This document shows positions 1 to 12,700 of a stretch of DNA of 64,000 nucleotides, one piece after another. The notes under the pieces were generated by a model. It was not told where the DNA came from, ran no database searches, and saw only the letters and a program-made list of their open reading frames with translations. The stretch comes from Mesaphorura yosii. Lineage: Eukaryota; Arthropoda; Collembola; Poduromorpha; Tullbergiidae. Each line of letters opens with the position of its first letter. Within the stretch, counting starts at the first letter, position 1. The stretch lies in the NCBI GenBank assembly GCA_009869945.1, contig WIXG01000290.1, forward strand, positions 36,942 to 100,941, given 5' to 3'. The translations under genes and the position numbers were made by a program.

Positions 1-2
1 AC

Positions 3-3000
3 TCCAAACCTCCAAAAACGAGCGTCGGTGAGAACGCGCTGTCAACTTCCAAGCCAAGCTTAGAGCTTCATTCAGCATCACCTGTCGCTCTCATCTCATC
101 GGCGAACCAGGAAGAAGGTGGAGTCTTGACAGGCGACAAAGTCAGTCAACCCGGAGCTGGTCGAGGCCAGGATTTGGGACTTCCTGGAAACCCACCCCAA
201 ATAGAAATCCAGGTGAACTCGGATCAGACTCAATCTAGGCGCGATTCGTTGACTTCGCCGTCGAGAAGCACCAAGCGGGTTCATCCGAGCATAAATGGCG
301 AGGATCAGTTGCAAGACAAGAGAGGACGGCTAAGCGTCGAGCCCTTCTGCCCAGGTTGGTGGCTCCCTCCTGCCAATTTGAATACTATTTAGACTCTGTG
401 TAATCTTTTGTCATTTACTGGGCTTCGAACAGAGCTGAAGCATGAGCCGTGTCCCTCCAGCTCCATCGGCACTCCGGAAGTGCTCAAGCCGGAAACCGTT
501 GCCAAGCAGCAGGAGGAAGAGAACAAGCTGGTTGGTTTACCTCCTCAAAGCTTATCCCCTGCCTTGGAGGTGAAGAGTGTGGAGCATGTCGCGAGTGAAG
601 ATATGACCATTGTTAAAACGGAGGACGTCCCTGCCGACGCGGAAGAAGAGGTGGCGACCAATTTCGTAAGGGGGCGAAATGCCTCGGATGAGAACCTTGT
701 GAGGAGTGGAGGAGGACCTCTTCATTCGCAGTCCCAGGTTGACAGCAACGCCAGAGAGGAGAGCTCACGGACAAAGAGCGTTACTCAAGCGGGTCAGCCT
801 GACCAAAAGGCGCAGACACAAACTGTGAGTGATGTCCAGTCACCCTCAAACGAGGGAGGCAGGGCGGAAGATCACGCTGACCAGGCGCCTAATGTAAATC
901 AACCGGAGCTGCCAAGCGAAATCCCGAAGTTTGGGGACATGGAAAACGCAAATTTTTCGCAAGTGATTGTTGGGACGTCTGGCACTGTAATACCAACCGT
1001 TGACGAAACGAAAGGTGACTGTGACGGAAGATTGCTAGAAAGTGTGCCTCAAACCCTCGGTGTAGAATCAAGGAGCGGAAGCGGAGACGGGAGTAGTAAC
1101 TCAATGTCCACAGAAAGCATAAGCTCGCACGTACAAATCTTTGCAAATCAGAGTGACTGTGAAGGGAATCTTGTTCATGCGACCGCAACAAATGGCAAAC
1201 ATGCTTCTTTGGTTCAATCCAATCAGGCAATGGAAATTCACAGAAAGGCCCGGCCCAAAGCTAAGCAGGTAGGGTCATAGTTCCGTATGTTGTTCGAAGT
1301 CAAAGATTATGTGCCGCAAATCGTGAGAATTTTTTTGGTTGTTTGCTGTAGGGCAAGTTGACGAGAACTCCGTCTGCACCACCGGGCTCAGTGAACCTGG
1401 AACGGTCATACCAGATCTGCCAAGCGGTGATTCAAAACAGTCCGAACAGAGAACAACTTCAGAACCAACTCGTCAAACCCCCGCCCGTGCTTGTCACCAG
1501 CAAAGCGGATGCGTCCCTCGCGGGATACCAGCAGCAGTTCAGGTAACCATGAAAAGACATCAACAAACATGTCTCAAACGAAGATCCATGTCTCGAATGT
1601 GAAATGAAGTAACTGAGCCAATTACACGACTGAATATTTTTTGTACAGTTTGTCCACTCAGCCACCGGTTACGCAGCCCCAACGTCGTGGTTCAACTCCC
1701 GCGTTGGTCCAGGCCACGCAGCTGCCGCCTCACGTCCAGCTTCTGAGGCCGCACCAAAAGCTGATTCTGACGCACATTTCTGGATCTCCGCCCAACAAAC
1801 AGCTGGGCGTCTCGGCGCATCCCATCATGGCTCACCCTCAGCTGGGTCCTTCAGGTCTCTCAGCTCTCCCGATCCTGAAACCTGTTCAGGCGTCAAACCC
1901 TGTGCTCCTGCAGTCGGGCGCGGGCAAACCACTCCTTCAGTCGCAACAGGTAAGCGGCCGAGTGCATTCTTTTGTCGCTTCATTTTGGGCAGGGATGCAG
2001 GGAATTGGGCAGAGTGGTGAGTGGGTGGGTGGGTGATAGTTGCATGTAGCGTTGTGTTGGTGTGAGTGAGCCGTTAACACTTCACTAATCCTGATATGCG
2101 ATGCTGTACAGTCCCATACTCCAGCCACAAGTAGCGCTCCTGCAGCCACAGTAATCACCTCTCAGCAGTTGGCAATGCTTATTCAGCAGCAGCAGAGGCA
2201 GGGCGCTCCGGCGGTTCTCCAGCCACTCGCTGGCGGAGGAAGGAACACCGGCCTCATCAACTCCGTGACCACCTCGCGATGTGACGCAGTATCGTATTCG
2301 CAGCAGGCGTTCACCTGCGCCGGCGGAATTACGGCGAGGAGCATCAGCTCTCTTCCTCCCCACATAAAAATAATTAGTTCGCAGTATCTGCACAGAGTTC
2401 CCAGCAGCGCAGTTTCCTCGCTCCCGAACTCCGCTCCTCCTTCGCTTCCTTCCCTGAACCAGGTTGTCCGCATCCCTATCCAGAGACAAGGTGGCAAACC
2501 CTCTCCGCAGGGTAACCTGCCCATCCGGGCCAAAATAATCAACAGCGTGGGAGAGACGCTCACTATTCATCGAGCACCAACATCCCTCCAGCAGATCGAC
2601 TTCAACTCCACTGCAAGCGTAGTTAGCGTGGGATCAAGTGCCGGCGGCTCGAAAGACTTGAGCCATGAATTTGCCCAGCGGAGTCAGGACAGTCAGCACC
2701 ACGGCCACAGCAGCAATCAATCGGTGGCTTTCCCCTCAAAGGTCAGGGTGATTAGGGCTATTGACAATATGGGCCTAATTCCTCAAACGAACAAGAATGG
2801 AGCACCGGTCTTGGCCCAGGCAAATGGCGCATTGGGAGGAGGTGCCAGTGTGGGCTCCAGTTTAGCCGAGTTTGTCACGAGCCAGTTAGCAGCGTCCAAT
2901 ATCCGTCCAATCTCACCACTCGGTGTGGAGCACAAACAAAACGTCTCCTTCATGAGCACAGGAGTTCGCAGCAACTCGCCATGTCCCCGCAATGACCAAG

Positions 3001-5088
3001 TTTTGGGAGCGACGCTGCAAGCTGCGAGACCCCAGACGAATAACGGTGGTAGCTTGGCTGAGGGAGGACAGGGCGCATTGCTCCAAGGCTTCTCAAACTC
3101 GGACGACCTGGGCTTGGTTCCCGGTTGGGTGGGAGTCAACGGTGAGCAGGAGGTGGACTTGGCCGCCACCTTGGACTCCCCGTACAGCTTCATTTCGGAG
3201 GCCGAGTTGGGAAGCGTGGCCGAAACGATCGACGTTACCACCAAGACGACGCCGGAAGGTGACTCTGGCGCTTCGGGCTCCTCGAAGCAGATGAGTACGG
3301 TGTACTTTGCGGGTTCCAGTGGGTGGGACGGCAGCTGCCTCGCTTCGAGCGGGGATTCCTCTTCTGACCCCATCATGTTTGTGTCCCCTTCTTACGAACT
3401 GGGCGCGTATGTAACCCAGAAAGCCTTTCCTTCTCCTGCCTCCTTCCCCAAGTCGCGCACGTCCCTCACTCCGGCAGATGCACTGGGCAAGGCTGGCCTT
3501 GAGCACAAAGGTGGCGGAGGAAACCAGGTGAGCGGGCCTCCAACTCTCTTGCACGAAATCTGACGTCTTTCCTCTCAATCAACTCTTCGCCTCCCTCCTC
3601 CTCGTCTCTTTCAGCCTTCCGTCGTCAGCTTTCGATCGCGCATGAGACTTGATCCATCTGATGTGAGAGAAAAAGTGCATGAAGCTTCGAGTGTGCAACT
3701 GCTTGCAGTCTCAAAACTACAAATTCGCATGCTTTCTTAACCAATTAACACGCTTTTAGATCCAACTGCTTGCCTGTGACGACTTCTCCGTCGTGACTGC
3801 TTTCGTTGGTCGAGACACGAACGACGAACACCTTTTGCGCAAGCCATCCGTAATAGGCAGTCGATTGTCAGGCGTTTCAGCTCGATTGCTTTAAGTGGCA
3901 TTCTCGTAACCTATGTTTTCTATTGTTAACTGCAGCATGGCCAAGCAGGAAGCACGTCGAGGTTTGAGAGTCCTGCGTCGCAGGCTCCGTCCGATGGTCT
4001 TCGTCAGCAGTACATCATCGTTCAGGCCACCGGAAGCAATGGGCTACCCACCAACTTGGCAGTTCCCACAAATTCCCTTCTCCTCTCCTCACCCGTGCTC
4101 ATGGACCAAAAGCGAGATCTCCAGAACGACAACTCCAACGCGGTTGCTGGAATGCAGCCCGGGAATTTCTCCATCGGACTCGATGGCTCCAACTGTGAGG
4201 CTGTGACTGTAGCCGGCGTTCCCACTGCGAACCACCTGCAGGGTGGGCAGAGCAGCAGCTGCCCAATCTCCATCCAGTCTCAACTGGGTATGGATGTCAA
4301 GGTACTTTCTTCACTCTACTACAAGTTGAGATGGGCCGAATGCTTAATTTTGAACTGATCTCCTGCAGGTCGTCTATGCAAGCACTGCCTCTGGTGATGG
4401 CAACGGCTTGGCTTGCGTGCAGACGAGCGCACCGAGCCAAGGCCAGTACATGCTCAACTCGTTCGTGAACCAGACGGGTCCAGTCCAGTACAAGGTGTCT
4501 CCTTCGAACCAGCTGAGGGGCCCCAGCCTGATAACTGTCCCCATGAGCACTCAGCTGCAGCGCCATCCCCCCGCCCAGTCGATCAGCAGCGGTCAAAACA
4601 TCATCCACATTCAGAGTCCCGCTCTCCTCGGTCAGCAGATTGGGAACCGAATCGTCAACGTCGGCCTGAAAGCCCAAAACACGTGGAGCTCGTCTGGAAT
4701 TGTCAATGTCATGAACTCCTCGGCGACTGTTGTCACTGCGCCTGTTGCCGACACGACGCAGAGTGGAGTTCAGGGCGCACAGCAACTGCACAACTTGAAC
4801 GTGCTGGAGGGCGGAGGAGGTGCGAGCACTCCGTTGAACGTGAAAGTGGTTCAGTTGGGAGGGAACGGGAATGTTGTGAGTGCAGGCATGGATAGACTCG
4901 CGATTCTGCCGAAACCCTCAGCGAGAGGCGACTGTCCGGCCCCTCGACTGGAGCACATTGTTCTGGATAAGAAGGGAAATTGCATTTGTGATTTACGAGC
5001 TATGGTCATGTGTCGAAAGTGTGGCGTCTTTTGCCACGACGATTGCATGGGGGCCACGAACCTCTGCATGACGTGCACGATTCGATGA
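3..5088 (+). CDS. Asx: Additional sex combs-like protein (Asx/ASXL), 3' part with C-terminal PHD finger
   Basis: Chromatin regulator: Asx/ASXL proteins bind and activate the BAP1/Calypso H2A deubiquitinase (PR-DUB). The 5' part lies outside the window. Exons by frame and splice signals: 3-354, 433-1268, 1352-1542, 1649-1949, 2112-3527, 3936-4301, 4369-5088, giving about 1,393 codons. The C-terminal ~45 residues form the atypical ASXL PHD finger (CICDLRAMVMCRKCG, then FCHDDCMG, then LCMTC), which is the main evidence for the family. The rest is low-complexity Ser/Gln/Pro-rich sequence, as in the long disordered middle of ASXL. Exon 1352-1542 contains a better-ordered segment (NLERSYQICQAVIQNSPN) that resembles a conserved central ASXL motif; that assignment is from memory. 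The N-terminal HARE-HTH and DEUBAD domains are not visible and should lie upstream. An AATAAA follows at 5208. Confidence 0.9.
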
Positions 5089-5207
5089 GACCGCTATGGA
5101 AATGACAAACTTGTATTTAAAAGAACCACGTACATTATATTTTATGTATTAATACTTGTATTTTTGCCACTTCTTGACTTGCCTGTCAAAGCAAAATGTT
5201 CTCAGTA

Positions 5208-5213
5208 AATAAA
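5208..5213 (+). terminator. Poly(A) signal of Asx
   Basis: AATAAA 120 nt after the Asx stop. It lies in the short gap between the convergent Asx and EMC8 genes. Confidence 0.6.
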
Positions 5214-5281
5214 GCCGGCTAGTTAGACATTCGTGTACAAAATTGCACGAGCTCAATTACAAAATTACTATTACAAGTGGT

Positions 5282-6195
5282 TTAGGACAACTGTTGAATA
5301 CACTGATTAACCGGCGTGTTGGCCCAATAATCTAAGCTAATGTCGTCCATGTGATTATCAAAGTCAACCAGCTTCTCGTACGCTTTTGCCTGAATCAGTG
5401 CACTGACTGTGCTCAGACATCCCTGTTCATCCGGCTCCAGACGCGCCACAACGTTCTCCACCTACCCAAGTGAAGAGCCAAATGATTATACACAAGTCAA
5501 GTCTCGCGAATAATGACAGGAGGTTGGAATTAACAGATGCTTGCCTTCAGTTTGCCATCCGCTAATCTGTAGAAGTTGAATGGAATGGATTCCAGATTTG
5601 AATCGACTTGCTCGTTGTTTACCTGCAATGACAGATCAGAATTTAGCATAGCGAAAACTTATTGAAGTCAGGAGTACAAGCCTGTTACGCTCACCATCAA
5701 AATCAGTATTTTTGGATTTAGTTCGCCGAGTTTTTCCGCAATTCGGGTGGCCACGAAGTCAGGCCTATTGAATATCATTACAAAGTTACAATTTAAGCAC
5801 AAGAGACAAGCAAGCATAAGTATACACGAATTGGACTTGATGCTTTGTGCTTGGTCTTCTTACTGGCTGTCGTTTATGTATTCATTGGCCTGATAGTAGC
5901 CAGTAACTATCTGGTTTGTTCGTTTGCAATGCTGTTCCACTTGAGCAAGAGCCACTTCCATGGAGGGAGTCACGTACTTCGACATGTGGAGCAGGGGAAT
6001 TGCTTCGTGAAATTTCAGGGGCGCAGATCGTTTCTCGCTGCTTGCAGAGTTGGCACTGGACTCTCCTGTTGATCTGCCGCTGTCATCGAGACTTTCCTTC
6101 TTGCTCAGCAAAACTCCGTTCACAAAATACTCGGGATACTTTGTGATATGTAGTATGATCTTGGAGAAGGGATTCACTCCAAATGAAACCTCCAT
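5282..6195 (-). CDS. EMC8: ER membrane protein complex subunit 8/9
   Basis: Cytosolic subunit of the ER membrane protein complex, which inserts tail-anchored and polytopic proteins. Exons in transcript order: 6195-5864, 5764-5695, 5622-5545, 5461-5282; 219 residues, close to the usual ~205. Recognised from the MPN-like fold of the family: KYPEYFVNGVLL near the N-terminus, the conserved GYYQANE motif, PDFVATRIAEKL in the second exon, and the C-terminal signature KLVDFDNHMDDI. The chosen ATG at 6195 gives a family-like N-terminus. A 5'-UTR intron acceptor (TTAATTACAG) sits just upstream of it. The third intron starts with GC instead of GT (AAG|GCAAGC), and the frame only closes with that junction. 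Head-to-head with mL42 and tail-to-tail with Asx. Confidence 0.93.
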
Positions 6196-6694
6196 TTTAC
6201 TGTAATTAAAGAAGATAAAGACACCATCATGGTGTCGGTGACTAAACATACCCTTCCTAATGCGAAGTTTAACTTACATCGCTTACGTGTTATAAGAGCA
6301 GTCGTGCTGTGGGGAAAATAAATATTACTTTAATCTGATTGCCCTTTCTTATGTCTTGATTTCGACTCGAAACTGCTGAAACCCAGATCCAAATGTGGAG
6401 ATGGACAATTGCTGATGTGCGACTTCACCACCTAAAATGACTGAAGTCAAGTTCAAACTTCGTCGAATTTCTTGTGCAAGCTTGTTGTAAACGCTGATCT
6501 CATGCTCTCGTGTTGCAACCATCCGTCGCTCTTCATCACAGCCTTCGCTGCGCTGCTGCGGCCTGTTTCGGATTCCACTGCCCTCGAATTTTCAACTAGC
6601 ATTTTTTGTGTAAAGGAAGTGACTGGCTATCAATTTCAAGAAGCGTTGGGTTGGAGACAAATTTGGGAATAGATAGATAGTGAAAGGAATTATC
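6196..6694. promoter_or_regulatory. Shared upstream region of EMC8 and mL42
   Basis: About 500 bp between the start codons of two divergent genes. It must hold both promoters and both 5' UTRs, including an EMC8 5'-UTR intron. I see no clear TATA box. This is inferred from gene orientation only. Confidence 0.45.
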
Positions 6695-7477
6695 ATGTAC
6701 TCGCTGCTCGAGCCCTCGAAGGGCATCGCAGTCAAGTTGAGTCGCTGCATCAGCAGCACCCGAAACAAAGTGGGGATCCAGATTGGGAAGAAGCCCGTAC
6801 CCGCCGTGCTGGACACTTCCCGAGTCATTGAGAAGGAAGAAAAAACAGAGACTGACCAGGTGGTGCTGAGCAGAAATGGACAAGTGGTCGTCTGCTGGCA
6901 CCCGGAGACGCCCTTCCCCTACGAAATGTCGAAACCGATTCCGGAATCCGCCTTCCCGACAGACTCGGCCCTCAAAATTCAGGCTTTAGAGCCGGTGAGT
7001 CTTGTGATCTCTACTTTTTATACTGCATGCGCCATGCAATATATTCTGTCGATCGGCTTCGCTCTGTCCATCTGACTTCCCGATAGTGCGACACAACGCA
7101 TCTTTACGATTAGCGATCTCTTAATCAATCGAGCGATTAAGAGATCGCTAATCGTAAAGACATGTTGGTGCGACAAGACTAATGCGTTCAAAGTTCAAAC
7201 ATGAAAAGGAAGTAGTTTTCACGAATTATGAGCGAAACTAAGCAACACTGTCTTGTATGTGTATATAAAGTATCGTATTTTCAACTTTTATTCTTTCGAT
7301 TTAATGCAGGTGAAGGAATTATTTCGGAAGAAACACCAGAAAATCATGGTTCGGGAGCTCATGCAACTGACCCACACCAGTAAGCATCGTTGGTTCCTGA
7401 AGCCGACTCGGCAGAACCGCCTCCGAATGTACAATCAAAACGACGAACGACGAGATCGAGATCGCGATTATCTGTAG
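6695..7477 (+). CDS. MRPL42: Mitochondrial large ribosomal subunit protein mL42 (MRPL42)
   Basis: Component of the mitochondrial ribosome. Two coding exons, 6695-6994 and 7310-7477, joined in phase 0; 155 residues, near the usual ~140. Evidence: the core resembles MRPL42 with a 'CWHPETPFPYEMSKPIP' stretch (family pattern CYHP...PYEHTKPIP), followed in the second exon by KELFRKK and TSKHRWFLKPTR, matching the conserved TTKHRWYP region. The N-terminal ~30 residues are Ser/Arg/Lys-rich and could serve as a mitochondrial presequence. The intron (315 nt) is long for this window and contains a perfect 26-bp hairpin. AATAAA at 7504. The stop lies only 101 nt from the stop of convergent CDK10, so the 3' UTRs must run close together or overlap. 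Confidence 0.88.
7101..7160. repeat. Perfect 26-bp inverted repeat (hairpin) in mL42 intron
   Basis: Left arm 7101-7126 and right arm 7135-7160 are exact reverse complements, separated by an 8-nt loop. The sequences just outside the arms are weakly complementary as well, so the stem may extend imperfectly. No protein-coding potential. Confidence 0.95.
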
Positions 7478-7503
7478 TAATATTTATGGTACTTGCTTCA
7501 GTT

Positions 7504-7509
7504 AATAAA
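7504..7509 (+). terminator. Poly(A) signal of mL42
   Basis: AATAAA 27 nt after the mL42 stop. A second AATAAA-like site follows near 7540, inside the interval shared with the CDK10 3' end. Confidence 0.6.
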
Positions 7510-7578
7510 ATTGACATGTAAAACACTAAAAATGCTGCAATAAAATATGTTCTATGTTCATGTTATCTTTCGATTGTT

Positions 7579-9127
7579 TCATTGTAGTGACCTCTCTTCG
7601 AATCGAGTCAAGCCTCCCACACCGCTCAGATTACGATGCTGCGGAAAACTGGGCATCAGCTCCCGGTCGCAAGCTGAAAAGAAATCAGTTTACTTGTCAG
7701 GAATGATCGCTAAGAGCCAATGACTGCACTTACGGAGGGGTGGCTCTTTGAAGTACGAACTTTGGAGGCATTCCTCTGCTGTTGCACGCTTCCGTGGATC
7801 GTACATGAGGAGAAAGTTGATGAGCCGAAGACCGGCACTATTCAGCAGAGGGAATTTATCCTTAATATTGTTGTATGGTTGTGACTTGAGAGAAATGTTC
7901 TGCACTGCCGGGAGGCTAGAAAACTCAGGCCATATTTGGTCGTTTGGCGACCCAAGGAGATCGATGATCAAATCCAGTTGGTGAATTTCCGAGCGCCCAG
8001 GGAGCAAAGGCTTATGAGAAAGAAGTTCCCCGAAAATACAACCTGCCCCAAAGGAAAAAATAATGAGGCCAACTGTCCAACTTCAAGATCAAAACAGACG
8101 ACAAAATCTGATATACCTGCGGCCCACATGTCTATGGCCGTCGTCTGCGTCTTGGCATGCAGCAGTAGTTCTGGGGCTCGATACCACCGTGTAACCACGC
8201 CTGGCGTCATCGGTTTGAGGGGCAACCCATATTTGCGTGCCAAACCAAAATCAGCTAGGACATCACACATGAACAAAATTATACTTTTAAGTGTCCACGT
8301 CAAAATCCTTAAGAACTTCCTTACCTATTTTCAAGCATCCTTTGTCTGTCATTAGCAAGTTTGAAACTTTTAAATCTCGATGTACAATGAAGTTTCTGTG
8401 CAGATGCCGAAGACCCTTGAATAACTGCAGAATGATACATTTGATTTGTGACTCTGTGAAAGGTGTCTGCATGTTGTCAAGAAGGCTGGCCAGGTCCTGC
8501 TCGCAGTACTCCATTACTACAAATATGCTGAAATTCATTCATTTCAAGTTGTGGGTAAGTTCAAGTACGACAAACCTAAACGCCTGATGATAAGGATCCA
8601 TACCTTTCTAAGCTTCTACCAACGACGACCTCTTTCAAGGCTACGATATTCTCATGTCTCATATTGATAAGAATTGTTATCTCGCGCAAAGCGCTCACAG
8701 GAAACCCGTCCTTCTCTTTTTCCATTCTCATCTTCTTAAGAGCTACAATCTCTTGCCCATCTTGGGATTTTGTATCTCGTGCTCTGTCTGAGAATATCAA
8801 AATACGACCTGGAGTTGGCTGAGGATCTTGTGATCATCATGTGATTGCTTACAGACGACTCCATAGGTTCCTTCCCCGATTCTATTTAGCTTCTCAAACT
8901 CCGCCACTGATCTGCATTGCCCGAGCTAGCACCAGAAAGCAAACAAGCAACTCAATCAATCAATTACTCTTGTGTTATTTTCCTAATACATGAGCACTAA
9001 AATCTCTATCGCATCTCACCATGTCGCTTTCTGGAATCGGCATGCTGTTGCCCGTTAAAATGGAAGTGATTTCGCCTTTCTTTCCATGCGAAGAAGCTGA
9101 ATTCTTGATGTCGAAGGCGGAGGCCAT
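7579..9127 (-). CDS. Cdk10: Cyclin-dependent kinase 10
   Basis: Ser/Thr kinase that pairs with cyclin M in the orthologous system. Exons in transcript order: 9127-9020, 8925-8853, 8787-8604, 8527-8325, 8254-8117, 8042-7734, 7673-7579; 369 residues, close to the 360 of human CDK10. Features in order: N-terminal extension; [22 protein letters not shown] (CDK10 signature plus Gly-rich loop; quoted here in part as [14 protein letters not shown]); [14 protein letters not shown] with the catalytic Lys; PVSALREI, the cyclin-binding helix corresponding to [15 protein letters not shown] catalytic loop; [14 protein letters not shown]; and a tail [15 protein letters not shown] that matches the CDK10 C-terminus. 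All catalytic residues are present. It starts 591 nt from the divergent septin gene and converges with mL42. Confidence 0.95.
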
Positions 9128-9718
9128 GGGGAAGGGTTTGGAAATGCACTTCCTAATCAGTCAGTGATCCGGTGAAGAGTCAAGCTCAAGATTCAATCCA
9201 AACTCGAGCTGTGCGCCGTGTGTGTTTGTACCGACTATCCTTGCTCTCCATCCCCTTCCTTCTGCGCTGCGCTGTTGTTGCTGCTGCTGAAATGTCACGA
9301 AGAGGAAACACCCTCCGCACCGGTCCGGTGCAACCACAGCCGTGTGTTTACATATCGTCGTCAGCCCGTTACCAAATATATGACGATGATACATTTCCTT
9401 CTCCTTTTTCCTTCTCCCTCTCCTGTTTGAAACTTGGTTCAGTGAAAGTTGGTTGTAGGAAGAAAGAAAAGGTGAAGGAGACTGTCAAGCGTGAATATTA
9501 AATGTCAACTGAATGTGAGGCGCTCAAGAATCTAAACAGCACATTCATTGCCGAGAAAGAGCTGAACGCAGTTTTTACACGCCCACGTACGACTCAGCAT
9601 TTCAAGTGAAGTGACTGTGTCAGTACCGCAAAGGTAAGTTTTTGTAATCAGCGATGCATGTATCAAACGGACCTGGTCTGGTAAATGACTTTTATCTTTA
9701 CTTTCAATTTGTTTAGTT
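9128..9718. promoter_or_regulatory. Shared upstream region of CDK10 and septin
   Basis: Divergent start codons lie 591 bp apart. A consensus donor (AAAG|GTAAGT) at 9634 and an acceptor TTTAG at 9716, three nt before the septin ATG, suggest a septin 5'-UTR intron. A short GTTGTTGCTGCTGCTG tract lies near 9275. No core promoter element is evident. Confidence 0.45.
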
Positions 9719-12700
9719 ATGTCGAGTCTCCGCCCGGGACCTCAACCCTATCGCCAATCACCAGCCGGAGTAAGTGCCACTTCTGTCGCCCTTTTATGTC
9801 TCTTTGGGAATACAGCAACTGACACAGACAAGCGATCGAATCTCACCATTGGGTGACTGAAGAAGTAAATTTTGTTTCTAGATTCAAAGCAAGAGAGAAT
9901 TGTTTTTCAAGAATGAGGCGTCTCCGGCACCCGCGTTAGTGACTTCAATAAATTCCAGTGTCCTCGCTTCAAACAACGGCCACGTCAAAACGGACTTAGC
10001 CCCAATGCCTTCCAAAACTGAACCTTCAAAAACCCTTCAAGGGTACACGAATTCTGGCTCTCATGTTGAAGACAACCGTGAGAAAGATTTCAAGGAGAAG
10101 CTGAAGGATAAACTTGAGAAAGAAAGCAGACGAAAAGAATTAGATGGCTACGTTGGTAAGTTTTGCCCAGTTTCTCATTTCTCTGTTGCTCGAAAGCTTT
10201 CGTTTGCGTAACACTGACATCGTGATATTAATCTTAATTTGCTGCGAACAGGTTTTGCGAATCTCCCGAACCAAGTGTACCGTAAAGCCGTGAAGAAGGG
10301 CTTTGATTTTACCATCATGGTTGTAGGTGAGTTCCCAAGTCACGTTAGTCTTCACTTGTAGAACACTATTTACACTATAATGTTCTTCGTATTGTGTTAT
10401 ATTTACAGGCGGAAGTGGCCTCGGCAAGTCAACACTTCTTAATTCGATGTTTCTCACTGACATTTATTCTGCAGAATATCCCGGTCCATCGTTACGAGTC
10501 AAGAAGACGGTTCAAGTAAGCGAAACTGTTTACGATTTTACCAATGACAAATGTTATTAAAGCCTGAGCATTTCAGGTGGACACTTGCAAAGTTCTCCTG
10601 AAGGAAAACGGCGTCAATTTAACTCTCACTGTTGGCAAGTGCAAAAATTAGTCCTCATTCATTTAAACTCTCGGTATAACTCTTATGCTACTGTTGTAGT
10701 TGACACACCTGGCTTTGGCGATTCGGTGGATAACAGTAATTGGTAGGCAGGCTATTCCTATTATGATCATGAAGTACTTACAGGAATCCTTAATTGACTT
10801 GATTAACCCGTAGTTGGCAACCTGTGGTTGATTTCATTGAAAATCGGTACGAGGACTATCTGAATGCCGAGTCGAGGGTAGCAAGGAAGAAAATTATCGA
10901 CGGGAGAGTTCACGCTTGCTTGTACTTTATTGCCCCATCTGGTCACGGACTGAAACCTCTCGACATCGAACTGATGAAGAAGCTCCACGATAAGGTCAAC
11001 ATCATTCCGGTTCTTGCGAAGGCTGACACAATGACTCCGGAGGAATGTTCCTACTTCAAGAAGCAGGTAATCAAGGAAATATTTAAAAGACATTTGTGTG
11101 CAGTCTACGCAGTACGTCACCCTTGGCGCTATTGTTATTTTGCATCAGGTACTAAATGAGATTGCCCAGAACAAGATCAAGATTTACGAGTTCCCGGACT
11201 GCGATGAAGAGGAGGAAAACAAAAACAACAAGCTCATGAGGGAAAGAGTTCCCTTTGCTGTTGTTGGATCAAATGTGGTGTTGGATGTGGATGGGAAGAA
11301 GTTTCGCGGCAGAAAGTATCCCTGGGGAACTGTTATCGGTAAGAATGCCGGCGTCCTAGTTTTTCTCGTGAAAGAATTGTACAGTAATTATCGCTCATGA
11401 TACTCATGAATCATGTGCAGTGGAGAATCTGGAGCATTGTGACTTTCTGGCGCTGCGCAATATGGTCGTTCGCACTCACCTGCAAGATCTGAAGGATGTG
11501 ACAAACAACGTTCATTATGAGAACTTCAGATGTCGGAAGTTGGCTGGCCTTGGTCCTGACGGCAAGCCCCTCAAGGGATTCGACAAGTAAGATCCTTCTC
11601 GATCTCATTGCTCTAGTCGTGCACTAATCACACCAAGTAAAGTGGCAACATAATTTGAAGCATCGCTGCATGAGGCAAAATCATAACAAACTAATTACAC
11701 GACCATACTCTGACGACTCACAATACTGAGCATCAGCGGATAGTGTCGGTTTTGAGTTGACCTCTTGAAAGATTAGAAAACCGTTGAATTGAAATTCATT
11801 TAAAACGGTCGACTCTTTGCGCGGTGTTGTTGGAGTCCAATCTAAAAGGTGTGCTTGTGATTCTGTTTGCATCTGGCCAGTGCTCAGTCTCCGGGAGTTC
11901 CAAATTGTTTTATAACGATCTGGTAAGTGAGAACTGGCTTAGCACATTTTTATGCCATCACAAACATTGCCATGCATGCATTGCGTCGGCCTTGTGCATA
12001 TGTTTGAATGTTTGGCTTCCGAAGATTGATTCTTTCCTTCATCCATCCTGTTTAGAAATTTGGGAAAGGACACAGAGTTTGTCTTCAACTGTTCAGTCCC
12101 CTGCTAGCATGCGATTATTGTGCAATTATACCGAAAGTAGTTTCGTGGTTTTTAGGCAACGAATTGGCCTGTCATATGTCTTGTTCCGGTTTGTCATCTT
12201 GATTGCACTTCTACAGGAATCCACTTGCTCAGATGGAAGAGGAAAAGAAGAACCACGAAAGCAAGATGAAGAAAATGGAGCAGGAAATGGAACAGGTCTT
12301 TGAGATGAAAGTGAAGGAGAGGAACCAAAGACTGCTGGATTCCGAAGAAGATGTGAGAACCAATGAAACTTTTGTGATACCTGTTCCTTTTGTTGCCTGC
12401 ATAAATGGGCGAAATTTTTCTGTATCACTTCTGTAGCTGAAGCGGCGGGAGGAGACCATGCGGAGGATGTTGGAGAAGCTGAGACAAGAAGTCGACGAGA
12501 AGCGGGGCCAGTTCGATAGTGAGAAGCAGAATTGGGAACAGCTGAACGGAGTGACTTTTGACGAGCTGCGACGAAGAAGTTTGGAAGGCTATTCAAAGGA
12601 GTAAGTGCTGCTGCCACTTCCATTTCGCTGTCCTCAAACCCTGCCTCCTTTGACCATCAATGGCTAGCTAAACTGCTGGCCAAACACAACAGCTTTCTGG

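Noticed and set aside
2085-2570. Minus-strand open frame (161 codons) opposite Asx
   Set aside because: Lies entirely opposite a continuous Asx exon that has clear low-complexity ASXL-type sequence; no recognisable product.
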